Shown: positions 32,248-39,982 of the stretch, piece after piece
How positions within the stretch are numbered: position 1 is the stretch's first letter
How the letters are laid out: every line of letters starts with the position of its first letter
From: Anammoximicrobium sp964645045
GTDB taxonomy: Bacteria > Planctomycetota > Planctomycetia > Pirellulales > Pirellulaceae
Assembly: GCA_964645045.1 (NCBI GenBank)
Contig: CAZXYZ010000018.1
Location: 56,271 to 120,270 of the forward strand
Direction: 5' to 3'
Length of the DNA stretch: 64,000 nt
Notes under the pieces: model-generated
What the model was told of the DNA's origin: nothing
Seen by the model: only the letters and a program-made list of their open reading frames with translations
Database searches by the model: none
Translations under genes and position numbers: made by a program

Positions 32248-32916
32248 TTAAAGCCGCCAGTCGAATTCGGGTTGCCCCCAGCCCCGCAAAGCCTGATTCA
32301 CCGCCGAAAACGGCCGGCTGCCGAAAAAGCCGCGGTGGGCCGACAACGGCGATGGGTGGGCTGCGGTGACGACGGCATGGCGGCTGGCGTCGATCCACTT
32401 GACCTTCGTCTGCGCGGGCCGTCCCCAGAGCACAAACGCGACCGGCTCGCGTTTCTCGTTGACGCGGCGAATCACCGCATCGGTGAATTTCTCCCAGCCT
32501 TGGCCTCGATGCGAACCGGCCTCGTGAGCCCGCACCGTCAGTACGGTATTCAGCAGCAAGACGCCTCGTTGCGCCCAGGCCGCCAAGTGGCCGTGGTTCG
32601 GAATTGGGCAGCCCAGATCGTCGTGCAATTCCTGAAAGATGTTCACCAGCGATGGCGGAGGGGAAACGCCGGGACGCACCGAGAAGCACAGTCCATGAGC
32701 CTGGCCTTCGCCGTGATAAGGATCCTGTCCCAGCAGCAGCACCTGGACTCGCTCGTAGGGCGTCAAGGCCAACGCCGCGAAGACATCGCTGGGGGGAGGA
32801 TAAACCGTGTGCTGCTGCCGTTCCCGCTCGACAAACGCTTGCAGATCAAGGAAGTAGGGCGCGGTCAGTTCGTCCGCCAGCACGTGTGCCCAGGATTGCG
32901 GTAACGCCGCGTTCAT
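32248..32916 (-). CDS. ung: Uracil-DNA glycosylase
   Basis: A 222-residue protein from ATG 32916. It has the family 1 UDG water-activating loop in VLLLGQDPYHGEGQAHGLCF (catalytic Asp), the minor-groove intercalation loop HPSPLSAHRGFFGSRPF and LLLNTVLTVRAHEAGSH, with usual length (about 220-230). It removes uracil from DNA in base excision repair in the cytoplasm. A longer in-frame start at 33006 adds 30 residues with no family similarity. Monocistronic on the minus strand; its stop is flush with a MITE-like element. Confidence 0.96.
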   Translation of the reverse strand: MNAALPQSWAHVLADELTAPYFLDLQAFVERERQQHTVYPPPSDVFAALALTPYERVQVLLLGQDPYHGEGQAHGLCFSVRPGVSPPPSLVNIFQELHDDLGCPIPNHGHLAAWAQRGVLLLNTVLTVRAHEAGSHRGQGWEKFTDAVIRRVNEKREPVAFVLWGRPAQTKVKWIDASRHAVVTAAHPSPLSAHRGFFGSRPFSAVNQALRGWGQPEFDWRL

Positions 32917-33006
32917 GGCGAGTATGGTATCAGCAACTCCGAGGGTCGTAAACGGTCCGGGAGTGACTAGAATAGTACGTTCAGAGCGTGACGATCCCCC
33001 GGGCAA

Positions 33007-33152
33007 GCGGGCTGTTGATTTACAGGAGCAAACATACGTGGGATAGGCTTCCAGCCTGTCAGGATTGCCCAGTTACAGGTGACTGATTAATCCGCACCGT
33101 TTTCCCATTCGACAGGCTGGAAGCCTATCCCACGATTAAATCAACAGCCCGC
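33007..33152. repeat. 146-bp nested palindrome
   Basis: Outer arms 33007-33022 (GCGGGCTGTTGATTTA) and 33137-33152 (its exact complement) enclose inner arms 33037-33060 and 33111-33134, also exact, containing GGATAGGCTTCCAGCC. The loop is about 50 bases. It lies in the divergent region 32917-33249 between ung and the cysteine desulfurase gene. No coding frame is present. Confidence 0.92.
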
Positions 33153-33249
33153 AAGCCGGGGGCGTTCGCTGGTGCTTGCACTGACTGCATCTCGCAACGT
33201 TACGATCGAGGCCGCAGAAAAGTCGCGGTGACATCCTGGAGGAGTTGAA

Positions 33250-34452
33250 GTGAATATGGTCGGCCGTTGTGTTTACATGGACAACCACGCGACGACGCGC
33301 GTCGATCCGCGTGTTCTGGAGGCGATGTTGCCTTACTTTTCCGACCAGTATGGGAACGCGGGGAGCACGAGCCATGCGTTTGGCTGGGCCGCCAAGGACG
33401 CGGTCGACGCGGCGCGCGAGTCGATCGCCGCAGCCGTGAACGCTGCGCCGCGGGAGATCGTGTTCACCAGCGGCGCCACGGAGAGCAATAACCTGGCGAT
33501 CCGTGGTGTCTGCGAACGGTCGCCACGGCGTGGCCAACACGTTATCAGCGTCGTTACGGAACATCGCGCGGTGCTCGATCCGTTGGCCAAGTTGGCACGT
33601 CATGGGTTCGAGGTGACGTACCTGCCCGTGCGTCCCCAGGGCTCAGCCGATGCGGGCACGCTGGACCTGGATCAGTTGGCCGCTGCGATCCGCGACGACA
33701 CCGTCTTGGTCTCCGTGATGCTGGCCAACAACGAAATCGGAGTGCTCCAGCCACTGGCGGAAATCGGCCGCATCTGCAAACAGCGCGAGGTCCTGCTGCA
33801 CACGGACGCCACGCAAGCGGTGGGCAAGATCCCGGTGGACGTCGAGCAGCTGCAGGTCGACTTGATGAGTTTTACGGCGCACAAGATTTACGGGCCCAAG
33901 GGCCTGGGGGCCTTGTATGTCCGGCGGCGGAATCCGCAGGTGCGGCTCGAGTCCCAGATCGACGGCGGCCGCCAGGAAGCCGGCCGGCGCAGCGGCACGC
34001 TGAACGTGCCCGGGATCGTCGGCCTGGCCGAGGCCCTGCGGGTGTGCCAGGACGAAATGCCGGCCGAGGCGGAACGTCTGCGGCGGTTGCGCGACCGGCT
34101 GTTTGCCGGACTGTGCGACCGCGTGGCAAACGTGGCCTTGAACGGACCCGCGCTGGATCGGCCCGAGCTGCGGCTGAGCGGTAATCTGAACTGCAATTTC
34201 GCGGACGTCGACGGCGAGGCATTGATGCTGAGCATGCGCGACCTGGCGGTCTCCAGCGGCAGCGCGTGTACGTCGGCCGATCCGGAGCCCAGTCACGTGC
34301 TACGGGCCCTGGGCTTGGGCGACGATCTAACGCGGGCCAGCCTGCGTTTCGGCTTGGGGCGATTCAACACGGCGGACGAGATCGAGTTTGCCATCGAGAC
34401 CGTGGGCACCGCTGTCGAGCGGCTGAGAAAACTCCGCGGGGATTCGATTTAG
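33250..34452 (+). CDS. Cysteine desulfurase (NifS/IscS family)
   Basis: A 400-residue PLP enzyme. Residues follow the family order: YMDNHATTRVDPRVLEAMLP at the N-terminus, FTSGATESNNLAIRG, TEHRAVLDPL with the PLP-stacking His, LLHTDATQAVGKI, the Schiff-base lysine in TAHKIYGPKGLGALYVRR, and the mobile persulfide Cys in SSGSACTSADPEPSHVL. It converts cysteine to alanine and passes sulfur to Fe-S cluster or tRNA thiolation pathways. The start is GTG 33250, about 6 bases after GGAGGAG; ATG 33256 is possible. No scaffold gene iscU or mnmA lies next to it. Confidence 0.95.
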   Translation: MNMVGRCVYMDNHATTRVDPRVLEAMLPYFSDQYGNAGSTSHAFGWAAKDAVDAARESIAAAVNAAPREIVFTSGATESNNLAIRGVCERSPRRGQHVISVVTEHRAVLDPLAKLARHGFEVTYLPVRPQGSADAGTLDLDQLAAAIRDDTVLVSVMLANNEIGVLQPLAEIGRICKQREVLLHTDATQAVGKIPVDVEQLQVDLMSFTAHKIYGPKGLGALYVRRRNPQVRLESQIDGGRQEAGRRSGTLNVPGIVGLAEALRVCQDEMPAEAERLRRLRDRLFAGLCDRVANVALNGPALDRPELRLSGNLNCNFADVDGEALMLSMRDLAVSSGSACTSADPEPSHVLRALGLGDDLTRASLRFGLGRFNTADEIEFAIETVGTAVERLRKLRGDSI

Positions 34453-34563
34453 GGCCGTTCGGCAAACAAATCCTGAGCTAGACTTTGCGAAACGGGCCCC
34501 GGCCACGGGGCAAACGCAAACGGTGATCCGGCGGACGGTCTTCTTGTTAATGGTTGGTACATT

Positions 34564-34737
34564 ATGCAAGCCATTCTGCGTTTCTTACGGCGGGAACAGG
34601 GTGCCACAGTGATCGAGTATGCCGTGATGGTCGGTTCGATTGTGGCCGTCATTATCGTCACGGTCCAAATCTTCGGCGCCAACGTCAAAGACACCTTTGC
34701 CAGTTCGGTGGATCTGATTAGCGCGATCACTCCGTAG
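34564..34737 (+). CDS. Flp/Fap-type pilin, orphan
   Basis: A 57-residue frame, MQAILRFLRREQGATVIEYA, then VMVGSIVAVIIVTVQIFGAN and VKDTFASSVDLISAITP. It shows a basic leader, then a Glu at the fifth position of the mature hydrophobic helix after a QGAT-type prepilin cleavage region, the exact layout of Flp type IVb pilins. The helix (residues 14-43) would form the pilus core. No Tad secretion genes (tadA, tadB, cpaB, rcpA) are in the window. It starts 112 bp after the cysteine desulfurase gene; no strong ribosome site is visible. Antisense frames over it are shadows. Confidence 0.85.
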   Translation: MQAILRFLRREQGATVIEYAVMVGSIVAVIIVTVQIFGANVKDTFASSVDLISAITP

Positions 34738-34813
34738 CCGCCCCACTTGGACGGCGAGGCCATTCATCGAAGCGGCGCGCCAGGTAAGTTCCGTCTCGAA
34801 CGGCCAACAGCCG

Positions 34814-35671
34814 CTACCGCCGTTGCGCTTCGCCCGTCATGGGCACGAACGTGACGCCGATTTCGGTCCATTGGCGGGTCGTGCCATCGGGTTGCTTCTC
34901 GACCACGACCAATTCCTGAGACCAACCGCCGACCGGCAGGACCAACCGGCCGCCGGGGGCCAGTTGCTCGACGAGCGGCTCGGGAATGTGGGAAGGGGCC
35001 GCGGCGAGGATGATCACCTCGAACGGCGCGTGCTCCGGCCAGCCGCGGTAGCCGTCTCCGCAACGCACCTCGACGTTGCGATACCCCAGTTCCGCCAATC
35101 GCGAACGGGCCTCCTGGGCCAACGGCTCGACGATCTCGATGCTGTACACCTCGCGGCACAGTTCGGCGAGCACGGCGGCTTGATATCCGGAGCCCGTTCC
35201 CACATCCAGGGCCCGCGAATCGGGTTGGAGTTTGGCCAGCTGGGTCATGAGCCCCACGATGTACGGCTGGGAGATGGTCTGGCCGGAGCCGATTTGCAGA
35301 GGCCAATCCGCATACGCCGACTCGCGCTGCGACTCGGGTACAAACAGGTGCCGGGGAATTCGCCGCATGGCGTCCAGGACGCGTTCGTCGCGGATGTCCC
35401 GCGCCGCCAACTGCAAATCGACCATCCGGTGGCGGAGCACCGTAAATCGTTCGGTTTCCCGGGGTTCCGCTGCCACGGGTTCCGTGGCCACACCTTGTTG
35501 GTCGGAGGCGGTGGGCATGGGAGGACTCCTTGGCTGGGCATCCGCGCCGCCCCAGATCAGCCAAGCGACCGCCGCAGCGGCGCCTGTGGCGGCCGCAAGG
35601 ACGATCCACGGCCGGCGTGCGGAGGTTCCGCCGTCTGAGTTTTCGGACGCTCGATTCCTGGCGATAGGCAT
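34814..35671 (-). CDS. Protein-L-isoaspartate O-methyltransferase with N-terminal membrane anchor
   Basis: A 285-residue protein. Residues 21-42 are a membrane helix (WIVLAAATGAAAAVAWLIWG) followed by a Pro/Ser-rich linker. From about residue 75 the PCMT domain follows: the SAM site DVGTGSGYQAAVLAEL, the substrate loop SGQTISQPYIVGLMTQL, post-motif I VYSIEIVEPLAQEA and GGRLVLPVGG. PCMTs methylate isoaspartyl residues to begin repair of aged proteins, normally in the cytosol. A single N-terminal helix would place this domain outside the membrane or anchor it; the supply of SAM there is a puzzle. No clear ribosome site is seen before the ATG at 35671. Confidence 0.88.
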   Translation of the reverse strand: MPIARNRASENSDGGTSARRPWIVLAAATGAAAAVAWLIWGGADAQPRSPPMPTASDQQGVATEPVAAEPRETERFTVLRHRMVDLQLAARDIRDERVLDAMRRIPRHLFVPESQRESAYADWPLQIGSGQTISQPYIVGLMTQLAKLQPDSRALDVGTGSGYQAAVLAELCREVYSIEIVEPLAQEARSRLAELGYRNVEVRCGDGYRGWPEHAPFEVIILAAAPSHIPEPLVEQLAPGGRLVLPVGGWSQELVVVEKQPDGTTRQWTEIGVTFVPMTGEAQRR

Positions 35672-35822
35672 GGCAGCGGCGCCTTGTTCGGATTACGGTC
35701 CGGCTCGATGCCGCGTCGACGAGCCCCTGGCCGAGAGCCACGGATGCACCGTTGATTATACCGCATGAGGGGAACCAAGAGAACTACCTCCAGTGCCTGC
35801 GTGTGGCCGTGGTTCCTGGCAG

Positions 35823-35885
35823 GTAGCCGCATTCGCCAGAATGCGGGAACACCGGGAAAGCCCGCATTTTGGCGAATGCGGCTAC
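35823..35885. repeat. 25-bp-arm palindrome in the 35672-36088 intergenic region
   Basis: Arms 35823-35847 (begins GTAGCCGCATTCGCCAGAAT) and 35861-35885 (ends GGCGAATGCGGCTAC) pair with a single mismatch around a 13-base loop. Weaker pairing continues outward (CCTGGCA / TGCCAGG). The rest of this 417-bp divergent region contains the presumed promoters of the PCMT and oxidoreductase genes and nothing else I can identify. Confidence 0.9.
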
Positions 35886-36088
35886 GCAAAGGTTGCCAGG
35901 ATTCCTGATCACACACGCGTGCCCCCATATAACTCATCGAGTGGCTCACCGGGGCATGCAATTCCTCCACCCACGGTGTACAATCCGTGAGTCGTCCTGT
36001 GGTTTGGGCGAGGACGCGGCGCGGGCGGAATGCGAACGCGGCGTCCCGTGTGTCCCGATTCGATTCCCTTCGGAAGGAGAGCCTCACC

Positions 36089-37453
36089 ATGCGAGAGCGT
36101 TCACCGCTTGCCACCTCACGCCGCGAATTCCTGCAGAATACGGGCCGCACGGCCGCCGCTTCGGCGCTGGTCGCCGGGCTGGCCATTCCCCGCGTTCATG
36201 CGGCGGAAGACAATACGATTCAAGTCGCCCTGATCGGCTGCGGCGGCCGCGGCACCGGCGCCGCCAGCAACGCCCTGTCCGTCCCCGACGGGCAGACCAA
36301 GCTGGTCGCCATGGCCGATGTGTTCGAACACAAATTGAACTCCAGCTACAAGAATCTGCAGCGGTTCGGCGACAAGTTTGCTGTGCCGGAGGACCGCAAA
36401 TTCCTCGGCTTCGACGGCTACCAGAAGGCCATGGACTGCTTGAAGCCGGGGGATGTCGCGATCTTCGCCACGCCGCCCGCCTTCCGTTGGGTCCATTTCA
36501 CGTACGCCATCGCCAAGGGCTTGAACGTGTTCATGGAAAAACCCGTCACGGTCGACGGCCCCACGACCCGCAAGATGATTGCCTTGGCCGAACAGGCCGA
36601 CAAGAAGAACCTCAAGGTAGGCGTCGGGCTGATGATCCGGCATTGCCGAGGCCGGCAGCAACTACTACAGCGGATCCAGGACGGCGAGATCGGCGACATC
36701 ATCGCCCTGCGCGGCTACCGCATGGGCGGCGGCGGCGGGATGACGGGGCCGAAGCCGGCGGACATGAGCGAGGTCATGTACCAGATTCAGCGGTTCCACA
36801 GCTTCCTGTGGGCCAGCGGCGGCGTGTACAGCGATTTCTACATCCATCAGATCGACGAGTGCTCGTGGATCAAGGGCGCGTGGCCGGTCAAGGCCCACGC
36901 GATCGGTGGCCGCCATTACCGCGGCAACAACGTCGACCAGAACTTGGATACCTACGGAGTTGAATACACCTACCCGGACGGCACGAAGCTGTTCTACGAC
37001 GGACGGCAGATGCCGAACTGCTACAACGAGTTTGCCAGCTTTGCCCACGGCACCAAAGGCGCGGCGGTGATCTCCACCTCGGCTCACACGCCGGGCAAGG
37101 TCCGCACGTACAAAGGCCACAACATGACAGACGACGAGCTGTTGTGGGCCTTTCCGCAGCCCGAGCCCAATCCGTATCAGATGGAATGGGACGATCTGAT
37201 CGAGGCGATCCGTCAGGACAAGCCGTACAACGAGGCCAAACGGGGCGCCGAGGCCAGCCTGGTGACGTCGATGGGCCGCATGGCGGCGCACGTCGGCCGG
37301 ATTGTCACTTATGACGAGATCCTGAACAGCGACCACGAGTTCGCGCCGGATGCGGACAAGCTGACGGCGGACGGCCCCGCTCCGCTGCAACTGCAAGACG
37401 ACGGCACGTATCCGTGGCCGATGCCCGGCGTCAAGTCGAAGCGGGAGTATTGA
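36089..37453 (+). CDS. Tat-exported Gfo/Idh/MocA family oxidoreductase
   Basis: A 454-residue protein from ATG 36089, preceded by GGAAGGAG about 9 bases away. The leader SRREFLQNTGRTAAASALVA is a twin-arginine signal. The Rossmann motif is VALIGCGGRGTGAASNA, followed by the family's MEKPVTVDGPTTRK and the catalytic-domain segment SGGVYSDFYIHQIDECSWIK. The Tat pathway exports folded, cofactor-loaded enzymes, so NAD(P) is probably bound before export. Planctomycetes carry many such exported oxidoreductases, thought to oxidise sugar hydroxyls to 3-keto sugars for DUF1080 hydrolases such as that at 30695. Monocistronic here. Confidence 0.93.
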   Translation: MRERSPLATSRREFLQNTGRTAAASALVAGLAIPRVHAAEDNTIQVALIGCGGRGTGAASNALSVPDGQTKLVAMADVFEHKLNSSYKNLQRFGDKFAVPEDRKFLGFDGYQKAMDCLKPGDVAIFATPPAFRWVHFTYAIAKGLNVFMEKPVTVDGPTTRKMIALAEQADKKNLKVGVGLMIRHCRGRQQLLQRIQDGEIGDIIALRGYRMGGGGGMTGPKPADMSEVMYQIQRFHSFLWASGGVYSDFYIHQIDECSWIKGAWPVKAHAIGGRHYRGNNVDQNLDTYGVEYTYPDGTKLFYDGRQMPNCYNEFASFAHGTKGAAVISTSAHTPGKVRTYKGHNMTDDELLWAFPQPEPNPYQMEWDDLIEAIRQDKPYNEAKRGAEASLVTSMGRMAAHVGRIVTYDEILNSDHEFAPDADKLTADGPAPLQLQDDGTYPWPMPGVKSKREY

Positions 37454-37525
37454 CCCCGCCGCTGCTCACCGAGAGGCGACCGGCGGGCGCAAAAGCTGTC
37501 AGGAATGAAGTTGCCGAATTCCTGT

Positions 37526-37548
37526 AGGACGGATTGCCAATCCGTCCT
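37526..37548. repeat. Short palindrome, AGGACGGATTG type
   Basis: Perfect 11-bp arms (AGGACGGATTG and CAATCCGTCCT) with a one-base centre, in the 37454-37879 intergenic region downstream of the Tat oxidoreductase. Outer stretches CTGTCAGGAAT and TTCTCTGACAG at about 37496-37580 may extend the symmetry. Apart from this and the ribosome site of the next gene, nothing was seen in these 426 bp. Confidence 0.75.
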
Positions 37549-37879
37549 CCATCCAAACCAGAAGGTTATTCTCTGACAGCGTCTAAGCCCGCCGGTCTTG
37601 CGCGTGCCCGCCCCATTTGTGAGAGGGCTTCGCAAGATCAGCTCGGTGAAATCAGCAGACGGTAGGAAAGGGGCTCGCAGAGAGAAAAAAGAAAATCCCG
37701 CTCCGTGTACTTGCCGACGTCGTTCATCGCAATAGCATTATTCGAGCCGCCCGATTATCGAGCGGAATTGTGTTTGTGCTACCAAAGCGGGCGCGACTTT
37801 TCTGAAGATAGCGCTGCGTTACGAGGATGCTCGCGATCTTAGAAAATCCCGGTCCTTTCTTTCTTGGGGGGAACTGCCG

Positions 37880-38395
37880 ATGGCTGATTTCAAAAACCTG
37901 CACGATGAGTGGAAGAAAGCAAAAAAAGACGCCAAGCTCATTTACGACGGTTGGGCCCGGTTTTTTGGCGATGTCATTGCGATCGTCGACACCGGGAAAG
38001 ACGACTTAGCGCCTTTTCCGGGATTTAGCAAGGGCCTGGGCCCAAGCCTCGACAACATCCACAAGGCACTCGACAACATCAAGAAGGCCGAGGGAAAGAA
38101 GAAACCGGCGGACAAAAAAGATACGGACGCCGTCGCCAAAAATAAGAAAAAGGCCGAGGAGGCCCTGAAGCAATACAAAGAAGATATCGCCAAATTGGCC
38201 AACTACGTCACATCGAAACCTGTGCCAGGAGAAGGAAAACAGGCCACGTCGGACAAGCAAGCAAAAGCACTGGAGGAGACAGTCAAGAAAGGGAAACTGT
38301 ACAAGTCCACGCTCGCGAAAGAGTTGGTAGAACTGGACGGCGTGCGGAAGAAAATCAAGACCGCGCTAGAGGTCGATCTCAAGGGTTTCAAGTAG
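37880..38395 (+). CDS. Lysine-rich helical protein of unknown function
   Basis: A 171-residue protein, strongly lysine-rich and mostly helical, with a KKPADKKDTDAVAKNKKKAE linker in the middle and charged amphipathic helices on both sides (LHDEWKKAKKDAKLIYDGWA at the N-terminus; VELDGVRKKIKTALEVDLKG at the end). The start ATG 37880 has GGGGGG about 8 bases upstream. It has no signal peptide. Local GC is clearly lower than in neighbouring genes, hinting at transfer or a specialised nucleoid-binding type of role, but no family is recognised. The stop is flush with one side of a 14-bp direct repeat that frames a MITE-like element. Confidence 0.72.
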   Translation: MADFKNLHDEWKKAKKDAKLIYDGWARFFGDVIAIVDTGKDDLAPFPGFSKGLGPSLDNIHKALDNIKKAEGKKKPADKKDTDAVAKNKKKAEEALKQYKEDIAKLANYVTSKPVPGEGKQATSDKQAKALEETVKKGKLYKSTLAKELVELDGVRKKIKTALEVDLKGFK

Positions 38396-38565
38396 GGTCC
38401 GATTTGCGCCCCTGTAAAGGTGTCAAGTAGGTTGGAGTCCACGCTTTAGCGTGTATCGGCGGCGGGCTTCGCCCGCCCGGGCAGCCTAAAGGCTGTACTC
38501 CAACTGAATCGTCCGCCAGCTTTTCTTGAGAAATCCGACCTTTACAGGGGTGGGTCCGATTTGCG
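38395..38565. mobile_element. 142-bp MITE-like element, copy 2, with 14-bp flanking direct repeats
   Basis: Element body 38409-38550, ends CCCCTGTAAAGGT and ACCTTTACAGGGG. Direct repeats GGGTCCGATTTGCG at 38395-38408 and 38552-38565 are identical and look like a target-site duplication; the first begins with the last base of the upstream gene's TAG stop. The body has the same nested palindrome as copy 1 at 32090-32235. No transposase is encoded, so movement would need an enzyme in trans. Confidence 0.87.
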
Positions 38566-38619
38566 GCCGAACAGCCGATGCACCAGTTGTTGGGGTTTCG
38601 CGCGTGGATGCTCGATTTA

Positions 38620-38755
38620 CCGTTCGAGCCATGCCGCTTGTCGGTCACGGGGTTGGCGAACCCCGCGGCGTAAGCCAGGGGGTGGGTTACGGGGGGTATT
38701 GGCGAACCCCGCGGCGTAAGCCCGGGGCCAATTCCGTTGGAGCCATGCCGCTTGT
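38620..38755. repeat. Direct repeats before the voltage-sensor gene
   Basis: Two nested direct-repeat pairs: GAGCCATGCCGCTTGT preceded by CCGTT(C/G) at 38620-38641 and 38734-38755, and GGCGAACCCCGCGGCGTAAG at about 38655 and 38701. Together they look like a short degenerate repeat block; no gene is seen in 38566-38818. Confidence 0.7.
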
Positions 38756-38818
38756 GGCTGACGATCCGGACGGCGTAGAATGCGGCCGATCCGAATCGTA
38801 CCAGCATCCGCAAGCGAA

Positions 38819-39931
38819 ATGGCGATGGCCAAGATGTCTTCCTCCGATCCGCATGTGCAGATCACCCGTCTGGACCGCCGGACGGGCCCGTGCATGTTCT
38901 GGGTCTCGTTTGCTTTTCTGACGATCTTGGCGGGCATGCTCTGTTCTTTTTCCATCGAAGTCGCGGCGTTGACGCGGTTTGCTCCCGCTGCGCCGACGGC
39001 CGGCCAGATGCCGTTCCCGCCCCACGCCGCCATTTCGCCCGGCGCGGGCGATATCGCAGATCACCATCTGGGGACGGAGGGGGACGAGATACCGGTGGAT
39101 CACGCGGTTCGCCCCTTGCGCCGGTTTGGCGGTTGGCTGGGATTGCTGTACGCAGTGATTCTGGGCGAGGGGCTGGCGCACGCCTTGACGCGCGGCTACG
39201 GCTGGCTGCGGCATCTGTGGTACTGCCTTGTGCCTCCGCTACGGATGGGAGGGCGCGATCACGTCAACGGCGGCTCGATCTGGCTGCCTCATATCGGCTG
39301 GTCCCGCGTGGACCGCCATCTGCAACGACGCCTGGAAAAGGCGTTTAGCGTGCCGATGATCTTGATCGCCCTGGCGGTGCTGCCCTTGTTCGCCTTGGAT
39401 TGGCATTGGCACAACCAGGCCGTGTCGCCGAGTTGGATGATGTTGATCTTCCTGTGGGGCAGCGAGAGTGTGATCTGGCTGGCGTTTGCGGTCGAGTTCG
39501 TCATCATGTTTTCCGTCTCGCCAAAAAAACTCCGTTATTGCCGCGACCACTGGGTCGATCTGATCATTATCTTGGCGCCGTTGGTCGGGTTCCTGCGCTT
39601 GCTCCGCGTGGCCCGCGCGCTGCGGTTATCCACGGTCAGCCGCGCGGCCCGCGCGTACCGGCTGCGGGGTCTGAGCCAGAAGATGTTCCGCGGCCTGCTG
39701 CTGGTCAATCTCGTGCGGCAAATGGTCGAAGGCAATCCGGCCAAACGGTTGGTCAAACTGCGTGAAGAGTTGCTGGACCGGGAACAGGACCTCGAACAGT
39801 TGCGCGCGGAAATCGCCAATTTGGAGTCGCGTCTAACTGCGGAACAGAAGGAGGATCTGATTCTGGGAGACACCTCACAAGCGGAACGAGTTGAACGCGC
39901 TTGCAATTCTGCCCGAAACCCGCCAACATGA
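38819..39931 (+). CDS. Voltage-sensor-like membrane protein with C-terminal coiled coil
   Basis: Start uncertain; ATG 38819 gives 370 residues (38780 is also possible). Helices are at about 26-48 and 104-124, then four that resemble an ion-channel voltage sensor: S1 SVPMILIALAVLPLFALDW (177-195), S2 SESVIWLAFAVEFVIMF with Glu226, S3 HWVDLIIILAPLVGF with Asp247, and S4 RLLRVARALR with Arg at 260, 263, 266 and 269. No pore helix or TVGYG selectivity filter follows. Instead residues 312-346 form a coiled coil (KLREELLDREQDLEQLRAEI). Sensor plus coiled coil without a pore is the architecture of the proton channel Hv1, though two extra N-terminal helices are unlike it. Function is inference. Confidence 0.7.
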   Translation: MAMAKMSSSDPHVQITRLDRRTGPCMFWVSFAFLTILAGMLCSFSIEVAALTRFAPAAPTAGQMPFPPHAAISPGAGDIADHHLGTEGDEIPVDHAVRPLRRFGGWLGLLYAVILGEGLAHALTRGYGWLRHLWYCLVPPLRMGGRDHVNGGSIWLPHIGWSRVDRHLQRRLEKAFSVPMILIALAVLPLFALDWHWHNQAVSPSWMMLIFLWGSESVIWLAFAVEFVIMFSVSPKKLRYCRDHWVDLIIILAPLVGFLRLLRVARALRLSTVSRAARAYRLRGLSQKMFRGLLLVNLVRQMVEGNPAKRLVKLREELLDREQDLEQLRAEIANLESRLTAEQKEDLILGDTSQAERVERACNSARNPPT

Positions 39932-39982
39932 AGGCACTCCGATGGCGTGCGAGCCGAATTTGCGAGCGAGGCGAGAGCAACC

